Source of the DNA: Archegozetes longisetosus
Lineage: Eukaryota; Arthropoda; Arachnida; Sarcoptiformes; Trhypochthoniidae
Direction of reading: 5' to 3'
DNA length: 64,000 nucleotides
Assembly (NCBI GenBank): GCA_018873245.2
Contig: JAEMBT020000023.1
Span: 1-64,000 of the forward strand
Shown: positions 40,853 through 50,935 of the stretch, in pieces
Position numbering within the stretch: the first letter of the stretch is position 1
How the letters are laid out: every line of letters starts with the position of its first letter
Position numbers and translations under genes: made by a program
Notes under the pieces: model-generated
Told to the model about the DNA's origin: nothing
The model's database searches: none
What the model saw: only the letters and a program-made list of their open reading frames with translations

Positions 40853-42337
40853 TTAAAATCGATTCAAATTTATTTGTTCGTATGAGTCCTGTTCGTATGT
40901 TCTCCGAGTCTTGTAAAGAACGATTAATGCGGCTACAGTAACCCCGATTGACAGGAAAAACAGTAAAAGAAATACAGAAATCACAATTTCTGCAACTCTA
41001 CTTGGTTCGACAAACTTTGTAACCGTGTAGTCCAACTCACTATTTCCAGCAGACATTCCTGAAACACACAACGAAACTGCATATAAACGATTACCACTGG
41101 TAAAATATACAGATTGGTTATAGAAAATTGGATGTGGGTTTATTGCGAAGTGGGAATATTTCAATCGTAATAGGATTTTATGTTCGGATACTAGTACAAC
41201 TTGTAGTATATAAAACCATCCATTGTCAGTACCAATTGCGACATAGGTTTTACAATCATCAGATTCCAAAGTAATTGCTGTTATATTTTCTAAAATAAAT
41301 ACCGTTTAGAATACACACTGTTTACTCAATTTACTGATTAGTTACCTTTGGACCTAAGGATTACTTTTGCTAAAGTTACTCGATCACTTTTAACTTTCGA
41401 GCATTCTCTTGTTTCGTGGGAAAAAAAGTTATCCATATAAACCTGACTTGCGCCAGAATAACAGTCCTTTCTGGCATTATCAAGTTGTTTATTCGACTCT
41501 GTCATATTATACAAACATACCACAGATTTTCCCATCCCAGTAAATACAACATATAGGACGCCAGTTTTCTTCAACAGATGTGCAGTTTTTGCAACATTAT
41601 AGACTGTATTATAATCCGAGTCTTGACAAACCAGCTGCATCGTTACAGTACTGAGTCCATTTGAATCAAACCGAATTATGTATGTTGTTGGCTGTAATGC
41701 GATAACAAACAAGTAATTGCAATATTCAAAACCATAAATGTATGTAATGTTTAGCAATTGTTTGTATCTTTGATGAAATTCCAGTTGTTGATTAGGCGTA
41801 GATTTATAGCCTAAAATGGATCAATAAAAGTAATAATTAATAGAAAAATACTGCAAAGTATCGATTCATACCAATTGATTTGTCAAGTGTTCTGATTGAA
41901 TACGTAGGAAAATCTGGATTGCCGTCAAAGGTTTGAGCAACAAATAGTGAATCATTAGTTGTAAAGAAAGCAATACTTGATATGGCACCAATATGATTCA
42001 TATGATTGTTAAAGGCATTTTCAAAATTTATTCGTGTAAAATCTGTCGTATTAAAGAATTGACACGAGCCACTTTGACCATTACCACAAGTGAGTAAATA
42101 GGAACAATTTGAATTGAGTAAAAGTATACGGTTATCGCTTGCTGTTGTTTGCTTCAGTAGAATTTTCGAATCCAAGTTTAGTTGGTAAATGGCATTTGTC
42201 GAACCAATATAAATTTCATTCTTATTAATAACTATATTGGTTAGATTATGTTCGAAATCCATAATAGTGTATTTGAAACTAGCATAGGTAGAATTCGCGG
42301 ATAGTAAGACAAAAAAATAGAGGAACAAGAAAGCCAT
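40853..42337 (-). CDS. Sema-domain (plexin-like) type I membrane protein, three exons
   Basis: Exons 42337-41872, 41810-41346 and 41289-40853, introns of 61 and 56 nt with GT...TTTTAG ends; 455 residues. It has a signal peptide (FLFLYFFVLLSANSTYA), a sema-like beta-propeller ectodomain with repeated features (NIVINKNEIYIGSTNAIYQL; LLTCGNGQSGSCQF; HIGAISSIAF; TYVAIGTDNGWFYIL), one transmembrane span (about EIVISVFLLLFFLSIGVTVA) and a short tail. The pattern IYIGSTNAIYQLNLD and the LLTCG...GSCQ follows plexins more than semaphorins. Plexins are semaphorin receptors; a membrane form lacking a cytoplasmic GAP domain could act as a decoy. Viral sema proteins are known to affect immune cells; a role here is inference. 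Shorter than a full ~500-residue sema domain. Confidence 0.78.
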
Positions 42338-42598
42338 CGTTTTCTCCAAAGAATAGAATGGTTACATTTTCTTGTAAATAGGCTTTTATGGCAAAAGTGT
42401 CTTGTTGTGTATCTTGTAGATTGACGACAACAGTTACCACGAGGTTTTGATTGGTTAATTTGTTATTAACTATTGCATCATTAAAAAACAGTGTACATTC
42501 AACTTGAGTAATGAACTTTGTGACGTACAAACACTAAATATAAAAATCTAATCATTATTATGGATATTTGAAAACGACCAAACTTTTGTGTGAATACG

Positions 42599-43189
42599 AT
42601 GGGACTGCAAACTAACCAACAACACTATTTATACCCACCAGTGAAATTATTATTCCAATTTATGATAAGCTATAATTGCAAGTATAATAAAATGAACATG
42701 TCCGGATCATGTCCTGAATTTGTAGATCTATCTGTTCATGAGTGGTGGCATGATGGAGTAAGAATTAACAATGGCTATGATTTGACTGAGCTGGAAAAGG
42801 ATAACTATAAAGTTATAATTTACAATGCAAGAATATTGGCACAAGCAGTCAACAATAATAAAATTCCAATGTTTATTTCAAGGCACAAGTCGGATGACGA
42901 TTATACAATTTACAACATCGATATAGATGATCGATGTAATCCTAGAGGTGGACTTGTAAACATTTATGAAAGATCAATATATATGTTTCTAAAGGACAAG
43001 TGTATAGATGAGTTGAACATGCTTTCAAGTGATTATACATTGATTCTTAGACAATTATTGAAATGTGAAAAACTCAAAGTAGAGATACATAAATGGAAAA
43101 AATGTAGAGAAGATAATACTAGTAAAAAATACGTAACATGTATAAAGAATGTGCGTACACATGAAAATTGTGAAGTTAGAGATTGTTAA
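42599..43189 (+). CDS. Hypothetical protein
   Basis: About 196 residues from the ATG at 42599. Soluble, with an acidic centre (IDIDDRCNPRGG) and a Lys/Cys-rich C-terminus (KKCREDNTSKKYVTCIKN). No signal peptide. An internal Met near residue 32 (MNMSGS) is an alternative start. Its 3' end overlaps the convergent membrane-protein gene by 14 bases. Family not recognised. Confidence 0.5.
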   Translation: MGLQTNQQHYLYPPVKLLFQFMISYNCKYNKMNMSGSCPEFVDLSVHEWWHDGVRINNGYDLTELEKDNYKVIIYNARILAQAVNNNKIPMFISRHKSDDDYTIYNIDIDDRCNPRGGLVNIYERSIYMFLKDKCIDELNMLSSDYTLILRQLLKCEKLKVEIHKWKKCREDNTSKKYVTCIKNVRTHENCEVRDC

Positions 43190-44102
43190 TACTGCAATAA
43201 ATTTCTCTGTTGTCCTCTCCTTCAGGAATTTGTGTCAAAGCAACACTGTTCACATGTGAACCCACATATATATGTGAAGTAGTAGTTTCAATTTCTTTTT
43301 GCGAAACTGTTTCATAAGTTGGTCGTTGAAACGTTTCATTGCTAATCGAATTGATGTTTGCCGGAATTGATATTGAGGCAATATGTCTTGGAAATGTTGG
43401 CGGATAGTAGTCGGCTCGATTCAATGTAACTTCATTACAACGTACAATTTTATCGACTTTCTTAAACAGAAACAATAAGAGTGAAATTATTACCAACAAG
43501 TTTAATAGTGACAAAATTGTGACGATAACATCAGTTTTCGTTATATACGCATTGACTGAATTGTTGGTATTCAAACTTGCCGTCGAAAACGCTGGTCCTT
43601 CGTTATATTCAAAGAGTCTGACGATATCAACATCAACAAGTTTGATCTCAATTTCGCCGTTAACCGTAACAATCCTGAATGTCTTGAAAGGAGTTGTCTT
43701 GTATGAAAAGCCATTAACAATCTTTCCGATTGTATGATTTCCAGTGACTGTTACGCTTGACATGTTCAAAGCTCTCTTTTCAAAGTAGTCAATCTTGATT
43801 TGTATTTGCCTTTCTTCCGAGATGTCATAACCAAAAGTCAAAATTCGAACCAAACCATCTTGATTTCCAGTAAAGTCAAATTTCCAAAACTTGGACTGAT
43901 CGGTACAATTGACAATAAGCGAATCTTCGTTTTGGATATACATTGGCTTGGAATCAGAATTGTTTGAAAACCAAACTTTTACGCCAATTTTTGCTCGGAA
44001 CTTGATATCAATACAAAAGTCCAATTCATTTTCCACATCGGGTGTAGTTTTAATTACACTAAACGAAACCAGCAAGAGAAAAAGTGTAAGATTGAAAATC
44101 AT
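43176..44102 (-). CDS. Type I membrane glycoprotein with tyrosine motifs in its tail
   Basis: 308 residues from the ATG at 44102, chosen because it starts a good signal peptide (MIFNLTLFLLLVSFSVI); a TATA box (TATAAAAAG) lies about 50 bases upstream. The ectodomain of about 180 residues has sequons (NCT, NMS, NHT, NNS) and few cysteines. One transmembrane span follows (VIVTILSLLNLLVIISLLLFLF). The roughly 85-residue cytoplasmic tail has several Tyr motifs (PTYETV, HIYVGS, EIYCSI) that fit YxxΦ endocytic or SH2-binding sites. Possibly a receptor mimic or envelope protein. Family not recognised. Confidence 0.65.
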   Translation of the reverse strand: MIFNLTLFLLLVSFSVIKTTPDVENELDFCIDIKFRAKIGVKVWFSNNSDSKPMYIQNEDSLIVNCTDQSKFWKFDFTGNQDGLVRILTFGYDISEERQIQIKIDYFEKRALNMSSVTVTGNHTIGKIVNGFSYKTTPFKTFRIVTVNGEIEIKLVDVDIVRLFEYNEGPAFSTASLNTNNSVNAYITKTDVIVTILSLLNLLVIISLLLFLFKKVDKIVRCNEVTLNRADYYPPTFPRHIASISIPANINSISNETFQRPTYETVSQKEIETTTSHIYVGSHVNSVALTQIPEGEDNREIYCSINNL

Positions 44103-44255
44103 TTTGAAATCCTTAATCTTGATTGTTTCAGTGTTTGATACAAGACTTTTTATACTTTTGTAAATCGGATGTTTATGTGACTCGTTAAACGATATTGTTA
44201 TTCTTGTAATTTGAAATATCAAATAAATTTTCACACGAATTAATAAAACAATCGT

Positions 44256-46364
44256 ATGGAATCTCTTAAAATTGTAATCTCAATAGTACTCATAGTTGTA
44301 ACGTATACATTGTATTCATTTATGTTTTCCTCTGTTGAAATTAAACGTGCTACTACCTCTGTATTGCGTAACGGAAATATTGGTCGAAAACGAACCTCGT
44401 GGGACATGGAAATTGAAGACATAAGAGCTGACATTAATGAGTTTGAAACTGAATACAATGTTGACGATAAAACGCAAACTATATTTTCGAAAATATACAA
44501 AACTTTAGACGATCTAAGTGAGCTAAATGATCGGTTGAAAAAGAGTGACTGTCTAAGATTACAAAGGGAAAATATTGAACTAAACGAAAAGATTAGTAAA
44601 CTAGAATCTCAAATTAGTGGAACAGACAAAAGTGTTGATGAAAAGAAACTTGAACTACAACGACTAAATGTGGAAATCTTTAATGCACAATCAAATATAG
44701 ATAGGAAAAAGTTGGAACTTGACGAACTTGAAGTAGGAATCGTTTCTAAAACCAATGAACTGAAAATTGCGAAAAAGAGTGTAAGCGACGAGAAAAAGAC
44801 TCTAGAAAGTGTCAGAAACGAGGTACTTGTTGAGAATGAAAACTTGGCAAAAGTACTTACACAAATTGAATTGAGAAATAATCAGTTGAAAAGTATAAAC
44901 GAACAAATTGAAAGCATTAATGATGAAATTCAAGACAAAATGAATGAACACATAAACGCTCAAAATCAATTGAGTCGCACAAATTCCGAAATTGTTAGTA
45001 AGGGAAAATTATTGAATGATAAAAATACTTCATTGGAACAACTAAAGATTGATTTTAATAAAAAGAGAGTTGAATTAAGTAAGATTGAAAGCAGTCTAAG
45101 TTCCAAGAATGAATCTCTTGTCAAACTAAATAGTGAAATTGCATCAAAGGCAAATAGTCTTCAGAGTATAAGGTCTGATCTGTCAAGTAAGGAATCTCGT
45201 TTGAATGAAATTGAATCTCAACTGTTTCGTATAAATTCAGAAATTAACGAGAAAACTCGAAAAATTAATTCTTTAGATGATGAAATTTCAACTAAAGAAG
45301 CGAGAATCAAGTTTATCGAATCGGATATTAATCGTGAAAATGTTAGACTAAATGAAGTCAAAAAAGAGATTGAAAAACAGAAAAGTATGCAAAATGATTT
45401 AGGCGTAACAATTACAAACGAAAACTTGGTATTGGATAAACTAAGAGACGAAATAAAGATTGAAAATGAAAAGCTTGAAGTTGTTAAGGGTAAGAAGAAA
45501 ATTGAAAATGATCAATATCAAGTATATTTGGCAACAGTAAAAGATGTTGAATCTCAAAGAAAAATACTCGAATCGGTTAAACATGAAATTGAGCTGAAGC
45601 GACAAGAACTTGCTAAGCTAAAGATTGAGTGTGACAATCAGAACAAAATTGAAATTGAAGAATGTCGAAATGAGCTAAACTTGAAATTGGAAGAAATTAG
45701 AAATTTGCAGAATCAGATTAAAGTGTTGAAACAATCAGCGCAAAACACTGACTTGTTAAAAAGTAAAGTTAATGAACTAGCATTTGTCAATTATCTCAAA
45801 GATATTTACAGTACCACATATTATTATAGTCATATTACAAATCAGAGATCGCCCGGAATTGTAGATTTAACAAACGTAGACATGGGTTTTGGACTACTTC
45901 TAATATGGTTTAGCAAAGAAAATAACATCAACGATACAAACAAGGTTGTTGACTTTTACTTTTCCTTTAATCCAGACGAAGAGTGGAATAAACAGTTATT
46001 ACCAATGTTTATGAAAATTCATTTCGTTTCAGACTTGACTGCATACGAAACTGACAAGAAAAATTACTCAAGTGTAATTAAGATAAACTGGAAAGGTCCA
46101 ACGAGTATAGGATCGGAAAAGTCATATCCCATAAATCCTGGACTCAAATTTGACAGTAATATTTTACTCGTGCTAACATTTGAAGGAAATACATGTTCAA
46201 TAAAGTTGTGTCAACTTGACACTTATGACAATAGCATCCTAGACAATGCAATCAATATTAGGTATGAGTCTGCTGCGCTTCATAAAGCTACAAGATATTT
46301 AAAATTTGAAGAACCAATAAATATAGATAAAATAGAAATTCGAACGACCAAACAAGATATTTAG
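44256..46364 (+). CDS. Membrane-anchored long coiled-coil protein
   Basis: 702 residues. The N-terminus is a hydrophobic anchor (IVISIVLIVVTYTLYSFMF, about residues 6-24), followed by about 480 residues of nearly unbroken coiled coil rich in Glu, Lys, Ser and Leu with many repeated patterns (IESxxSSKNESL). The C-terminal 200 residues are globular and beta-rich (GFGLLLIWFS; VVDFYFSFNPDEEW; NILLVLTFEGNTCSIKLCQL). An anchored rod with a terminal beta domain suggests a spike or tether. No frameshifts despite its length, so it appears functional. Family not recognised. Confidence 0.7.
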   Translation: MESLKIVISIVLIVVTYTLYSFMFSSVEIKRATTSVLRNGNIGRKRTSWDMEIEDIRADINEFETEYNVDDKTQTIFSKIYKTLDDLSELNDRLKKSDCLRLQRENIELNEKISKLESQISGTDKSVDEKKLELQRLNVEIFNAQSNIDRKKLELDELEVGIVSKTNELKIAKKSVSDEKKTLESVRNEVLVENENLAKVLTQIELRNNQLKSINEQIESINDEIQDKMNEHINAQNQLSRTNSEIVSKGKLLNDKNTSLEQLKIDFNKKRVELSKIESSLSSKNESLVKLNSEIASKANSLQSIRSDLSSKESRLNEIESQLFRINSEINEKTRKINSLDDEISTKEARIKFIESDINRENVRLNEVKKEIEKQKSMQNDLGVTITNENLVLDKLRDEIKIENEKLEVVKGKKKIENDQYQVYLATVKDVESQRKILESVKHEIELKRQELAKLKIECDNQNKIEIEECRNELNLKLEEIRNLQNQIKVLKQSAQNTDLLKSKVNELAFVNYLKDIYSTTYYYSHITNQRSPGIVDLTNVDMGFGLLLIWFSKENNINDTNKVVDFYFSFNPDEEWNKQLLPMFMKIHFVSDLTAYETDKKNYSSVIKINWKGPTSIGSEKSYPINPGLKFDSNILLVLTFEGNTCSIKLCQLDTYDNSILDNAINIRYESAALHKATRYLKFEEPINIDKIEIRTTKQDI

Positions 46365-46368
46365 AACA

Positions 46369-46770
46369 ATGAACTTTTTCAGATATATGTTGCACAAAAA
46401 TAAGTATTTAAAATTTTTTGGGTACTATGAGTCCTGTTTTGTATATCCTAATAAACACATGTTAAAGACAAATAATCTGGTTATTGATTTTGATGTAATT
46501 CTAGATCCAAAGTTTCAGAGAGATCAGCTGAGAGAAATCGGTAAACTATACAAATATTGTGAAATAAATTTAGTAATTGTAAAGAAAATATTTAAGCAAG
46601 ACATTTATATAAAAGTACCTATTAGACAAGATGTTTATGAATTATACAGAGAAGATGAAGACGAATTGATGAAATGTATAGACAATTATTTTGTAGATTT
46701 ATTTAGAAACACAGACTTTGATCTAGAAGCAAGTATATTCAAGTATGTATTGTACCTGGCAACAATTTGA
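46369..46770 (+). CDS. Hypothetical protein
   Basis: 133 residues, starting four bases after the stop of the coiled-coil gene, so probably co-transcribed. Mixed composition with a Lys/Phe-rich start, an acidic middle (REDEDELMKCIDNYF) and no membrane segment. Family not recognised. Confidence 0.5.
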   Translation: MNFFRYMLHKNKYLKFFGYYESCFVYPNKHMLKTNNLVIDFDVILDPKFQRDQLREIGKLYKYCEINLVIVKKIFKQDIYIKVPIRQDVYELYREDEDELMKCIDNYFVDLFRNTDFDLEASIFKYVLYLATI

Positions 46771-46981
46771 GTCCGTTCTGTCTCCATCTAGTTTTATCCT
46801 TGTGAATGTAACATGTACTATATCGTCCATCAGTCAATTGAAAACAGTCAACACAGTCACAACGGTTTGTGAGAAGAAAGTTTTGCCTTTTTATAGTACA
46901 TTGTTCGAAATAATTGGGTCAGAATACGCGATAAAGTTGTTTTCAAAAAAAGTTAAAAGTATGGAACACTAATTGAGTGTA

Positions 46982-47614
46982 TTAATTTCGTAACCACCAA
47001 AACCTTTCCAAATCGATACCAGGAGGAGGAATCAAAGTATCCCATTCAATATCGTTTTTCCAAGTTTTTAATTTTTCATCAAACTCCACAATACTTTCAT
47101 CTTCCATAAATATATCAATATATTCCTTAATATTGTATTGTTCAACTATATTATTTTCTTCCAATGTTATTTTTAGACCTTTGAAGAAACAATCCAAAAG
47201 TTCAATTCCATTTCTTACTTGACAGATTGTAATGCTACTTCGTATTTCCCAACAATCAATTATGAAACATGAAACAAACCCAATAAATGTTTGTAAGTAT
47301 GCAACAAATATTTCTCCAGATTTCTGATGGAACTCCTTAACCGAATTAAGTAAATTTTCAGAGTATTCAAGTTCTCTGTCCAAATAGTCCAATAATCCAG
47401 TTTCCAAATCGTCAAGATTGAGTAAAGTAAACTTGCAAATTGTTAGAAATATGTCTTCAATTATAACGAGACAATTGTGAAAATTTTTATTCTTTGAATG
47501 TAGCTGTAGATTGTTGGATAGTACATAAACTTCAAAAATTGCACTTATGCATTGACTTTGTTTTTCAGATGTACAATTACTAAAATAAGTCTTGAATTGT
47601 ATTGTTTCCTCCAT
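46982..47614 (-). CDS. Hypothetical helical protein
   Basis: 210 residues from an ATG at 47614, with a TATA-like ATTGTACAATATATAAGG upstream that adjoins hr5. The sequence looks all-helical with several Cys (FSNCTSEKQSQC, FIIDCWEI) and an acidic C-terminal third. A hydrophobic helix (FVAYLQTFIGFVSCFIIDCW) may be buried or membrane-associated. Family not recognised. Its position next to hr5 suggests strong expression. Confidence 0.55.
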   Translation of the reverse strand: MEETIQFKTYFSNCTSEKQSQCISAIFEVYVLSNNLQLHSKNKNFHNCLVIIEDIFLTICKFTLLNLDDLETGLLDYLDRELEYSENLLNSVKEFHQKSGEIFVAYLQTFIGFVSCFIIDCWEIRSSITICQVRNGIELLDCFFKGLKITLEENNIVEQYNIKEYIDIFMEDESIVEFDEKLKTWKNDIEWDTLIPPPGIDLERFWWLRN

Positions 47615-47639
47615 AGAATTTCTTTTATATTGTACAATA

Positions 47640-48130
47640 TATAAGGTCCTTGATCTTTAACCCTAAAAACAAAAAAAGTGAAAATGAATGAATTAATATA
47701 TATATATAATATATATAGATCGAGAACAAGTGAACGGCTAGAAATCTCTTTTCTAGAGAACAAGTGAACGGCTAGAAATCTCTTTTCTAGAGAACCGGCC
47801 GCGCCGATCAACACCTCTATTTATACTCAATTTTCGGCATTATTCCTCCAGTTCTACTGATAAGGTGTTCCTATTGGTATATTCTTATCAGTAAATTATT
47901 TTTTAAAAAATTTTCGAAAAAGTACCTTATCTTGAATACTGACTTAATTATTCGAACAATCACTTGGGTATAGTTTTTAAAATCCAAATTCCAAAAAAAA
48001 CAACTTTTATCTCGAATGCTGACCCATTTCTCTCCGGGTATCATATGGGTTCATTCTCATACAAGTTCCAAAAACAACTTTTATCTCGAATGCTGGCCCA
48101 TTTATTTCAAAAATAAGATTTCGCAATTCT
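47640..48130 (+). repeat. hr5: two tandem units
   Basis: TCCTTGATCTTTAACCCT box, AT palindrome (about 47695-47717), two tandem units (about 47724-47793), CCGGCCGCGCCGATC block, minus-strand TATA-like CTATTTATAC (about 47817), ACTGATAAG...CTTATCAGT inverted repeat (about 47856-47893) with a shortened loop, then two TTATCTCGAATGCTGRCCCA boxes (about 48008 and 48078). A plus-strand TATA box is not obvious. Confidence 0.8.
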
Positions 48131-48239
48131 TGTAGGTAAACTATTTTTCTAATACTGACAGGAAATATCGTGTCGCCCAAGAATAATATGTATTTTTATT
48201 GTATTTTACTCTTGTTTGACTGCTCAACTGTGAAACACT

Positions 48240-48457
48240 AAGATTGTTTATTGTGGACTGGAGATTCGTTTCTGGCTGAAATTGCAATCGAAAATGCGCG
48301 TGAAAGGATTAGGTATAAGGATTTTATTTGGGGTATAGGTATCGGACCACATCATAAAGATATTGACAAACCAGACAAATGGCACAAATATGGTACAAAC
48401 TTTTTGGGAGAAACATTGATGTCTGCAAGAGAAACAATAAAGAAAACTTTGAAATAA
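48240..48457 (+). pseudogene. NADAR-domain relic (C-terminal part)
   Basis: An open stretch with no ATG start, encoding about 69 residues that match the C-terminal half of NADAR (YbiA-like) domains: WTGDSFLAE, FIWGIGIG, DKPDKWHKYGTNFLGETLMSARETI. NADAR proteins remove ADP-ribose from nucleic acid bases or act on related metabolites. The N-terminal half, including part of the active site, is missing, and an in-frame stop lies just upstream, so this is a remnant. NADAR genes occur in various DNA viruses and phages. Confidence 0.7.
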
Positions 48458-49035
48458 AAACTAAAATTATTGTATAATTAATGTTGCGCTTAAGAGCCAA
48501 ACGTTCGAATCCGAGCCTACGTTTGCTGTTATTATGAGACATTGTGAAAGATAGACTTACCGAGTGTTGCTTTATAATTAATCTTTATGAGTTTCATTTT
48601 GAGACTGATTTGAAATTGATTGCTGTAAAATTCTAAAAAATATTAAGGATCTCAGTCACACTCATATTTTATTGAGTACCAAATTAGCTATAAATATATT
48701 TTTCCGGTTTAATAATTTTGTTTCTATGCGGTGAGAGTCTTCATAGAAATTTTTTTCGCAGAAACAACAATCTCTGATTCACAATACTTATCGAAAATAT
48801 CTAAATTTAGAAACTTATATTAGTTATCTCGAATGCTGGCCCATTTTTCCATCTGTTATTTCACAATGCTTATCGAAGAACACTTCTTTCCAAAATCCAA
48901 ATACTGACCCATTTTCCCATCTGTGGTTTCACAATATACTTATCAAAGAAATCCAAATTTAGAAACTTATCTCTTATGTTACAAGTCCAGAAACTATCAC
49001 TTTATTACTTTATTTCATAGAACAAAAGTGAACAT
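48458..49035. other. Non-coding stretch with hr-flank remnants
   Basis: AT-rich and without genes. It contains several degraded copies of the TTATCTCGAATGCTGGCCCA box and of TGTGGTTTCACAATA, both common around hr elements. Confidence 0.45.
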
Positions 49036-49401
49036 TTATTGTACTATATTGTATAATGTACTTTCAGCAAAATACTTTGAACAAACTTCAAATTCATCCG
49101 TATTAATACAAGTTTCAATAATCAACTCTAATGGACATTGGAAAAATTCTCTACTCGTCACTTGATCCTTGTCAAGCCTAAATTTCTTCAAGACATTATG
49201 AATTTTGAATTCTACTTTTAGTGATGAACTTTTAATGCATTTCAAACATTTTATAAAGTAAAATTTTTCGTCAATTAACCTGAAATTGTTTATTTGCTTC
49301 AACCGTTTGGTCGGATAGTAAGTACATCCAATTTTATATATTGCTTTTTCCTTGAGATGTTTGTTTGTTATAATGTATACGTAACCAAAGCTATTACTCA
49401 T
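49036..49401 (-). CDS. T5orf172-family (GIY-YIG-like) protein
   Basis: 121 residues from an ATG at 49401. The start GYVYIITNKHLKEKAIYKIGCT is the GIY-YIG-like core (YVYI...YKIG), followed by PTKRLKQ and the helical E-F segment VEFKIHNVLKKFR and EFFQCP, matching the T5orf172 family. This domain is found in bacteriophages and in large insect viruses, often with Bro-N. GIY-YIG relatives cut DNA; the family's exact activity is unsettled. It stands alone here. It follows directly on the thiol oxidase gene, so the two may be co-transcribed. Confidence 0.75.
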   Translation of the reverse strand: MSNSFGYVYIITNKHLKEKAIYKIGCTYYPTKRLKQINNFRLIDEKFYFIKCLKCIKSSSLKVEFKIHNVLKKFRLDKDQVTSREFFQCPLELIIETCINTDEFEVCSKYFAESTLYNIVQ

Positions 49402-49944
49402 CTAAGTGTAGTTTGTACACTTTGGATAATGATATAATATAATATTTGACAATTGTAAGACTTCATGATATTTTGGTCTATGCTCATTTTCATAGACTTC
49501 TAGTGGCATAATTTTAACCTGATTTTTGTCTTGTATGTCCTTCTTCTTATAATATCTCAAAGTTCCATCCCATTCTCTTGATCCCCTAACATTGGCATGC
49601 GAGTTTACAACGTTGTGAATTTCAAATAGTAACATGGGATATTCGTCGGGAAAGGGACTTCTCAAAACACTCGAATTTCTTTCCGTATTAATATTAGATA
49701 TCATTTTGGGTTCATATATCTGACTGAACCTTGAGTTTGCTTTGATTTTGGCTTGGTAATTCGATACACATTGCCCACAAGGTAAAATATCTTCTAATGA
49801 TTTTGACAGGAATTGTCTAAACAGTTCCGAATAGCAAAATATTAGATTTAGGTATTTTGACCTGTCTGAATCTTCAAACTTTAATATTTCGTTGTACATC
49901 AGAAATAATGATTCCGACGATATATGTAAAACTGCCCAAATCAT
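49402..49944 (-). CDS. p33: Erv1/Alr-like thiol oxidase (baculovirus P33-like)
   Basis: 180 residues from the ATG at 49944. Flavin-dependent sulfhydryl oxidases make disulfide bonds in virion proteins. Seen: the N-terminal MIWAVLH helix (family Trp/His positions), the redox pair LPCGQC (C56-x2-C59), and the flavin-binding helix LFEIHNVVN (H110) with the following region. The length and motif order match the baculovirus P33 (Ac92-like) family. This family is conserved in baculoviruses, nudiviruses and relatives, and in most NCLDVs, so it is the best virus-hallmark gene in the window. An upstream start at 49986 is non-ATG and overlaps the neighbouring gene. Confidence 0.72.
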   Translation of the reverse strand: MIWAVLHISSESLFLMYNEILKFEDSDRSKYLNLIFCYSELFRQFLSKSLEDILPCGQCVSNYQAKIKANSRFSQIYEPKMISNINTERNSSVLRSPFPDEYPMLLFEIHNVVNSHANVRGSREWDGTLRYYKKKDIQDKNQVKIMPLEVYENEHRPKYHEVLQLSNIILYHYPKCTNYT

Positions 49945-49964
49945 TGGTTCTACTACGTTTGAAG

Positions 49965-50783
49965 TTAGTATACTATGACACCGCAAAAATGAACATCAAT
50001 TAAACAGTTCTTGACAGGTTTGCAATAGCCTAGTGCATGAATTCTAGACAGCATTGTCATTAGATCGTCGAACCTATAAGGCATAGAGTTTAGTACATGT
50101 TTAACAGCATTACAATCAAACTCTTCCCATGCAAATTTCCCAAATATTATCGAAGTGAAAAGTCTAATGTTGTTAAAATTTCTATTATGATTGTAGTTAC
50201 AGTTTTGCCTATGCAGATATTCCATTTGACTGAGCGGAACAAATTTTGCCTCACATTCGCTTTTGATATTTTCAAACAAGTATGCTATAAAATTTGTGAC
50301 AATGTTGACCAAGTATCTTTTCCTGTCTTCAAACTTTTCATTTGTATTTTCATACGAAACTGGCTGATTCCAAATACTGAATGGATTCTCCAACAGTGAG
50401 GCTTCGAATTGTCTCGCACTAATTGTTATAAATTTACTAGTAATATCACTTTCCAGGCTAGGTATGTCTTCGGGAGTTACATATTTGACAATTACGCTTA
50501 GAATGTAATACCGATCATAGATATCGATTGAGGAAAAGTTTGCCGAGTTATTCATAATCCATGATCGAATAGAAAAGAAAGTTTTAATGTCTGAATGTGT
50601 TAATCGTTTGACAAATTCATTTCTAAGTAATACTTTTTTTGTATCTCTGTAGAGGTTTAGTACACTCTTGTCTCCTAAAACTTTGTTATACAATTCTAGT
50701 ATAAAGGCTTCGATCGAACTTAATTCGTTAGCTACAACTCGATTGCTGTCAAACTGAATTCTATTAAGGCTGTTATAATTCAT
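49965..50783 (-). CDS. Hypothetical protein
   Basis: 272 residues from an ATG at 50783, ending 20 bases upstream of the thiol oxidase start. Mostly helical, with Cys and His near the C-terminus (CKPVKNCLIDVHFCG) and a His/Asn-rich patch (HRQNCNYNHNRNF). No membrane segment. Its position suggests co-transcription with the oxidase. Family not recognised. Confidence 0.6.
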   Translation of the reverse strand: MNYNSLNRIQFDSNRVVANELSSIEAFILELYNKVLGDKSVLNLYRDTKKVLLRNEFVKRLTHSDIKTFFSIRSWIMNNSANFSSIDIYDRYYILSVIVKYVTPEDIPSLESDITSKFITISARQFEASLLENPFSIWNQPVSYENTNEKFEDRKRYLVNIVTNFIAYLFENIKSECEAKFVPLSQMEYLHRQNCNYNHNRNFNNIRLFTSIIFGKFAWEEFDCNAVKHVLNSMPYRFDDLMTMLSRIHALGYCKPVKNCLIDVHFCGVIVY

Positions 50784-50935
50784 TATTATTTATTATAAAT
50801 TGTGTTAGAATTTAGAAAATAAAATACAGTATAATAAGGATAATGAGCATGAGAATACTGGTTGGCGAACATTCTCATAATTTGTTAATTATTTGTATTG
50901 AAAAATAAATAGTACCAGATTTTTTTGCAAATAAA

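Noticed and set aside
42279..42530. 83-codon frame upstream of and overlapping the sema gene
   Set aside because: Different frame from the signal peptide start and not joined to it by a good splice site.
46745..46972. 75-codon open frame after the 46369 gene
   Set aside because: Overlaps the gene before it and contains the TATATCGTCCAT motif of non-coding repeats; likely decayed repeat.
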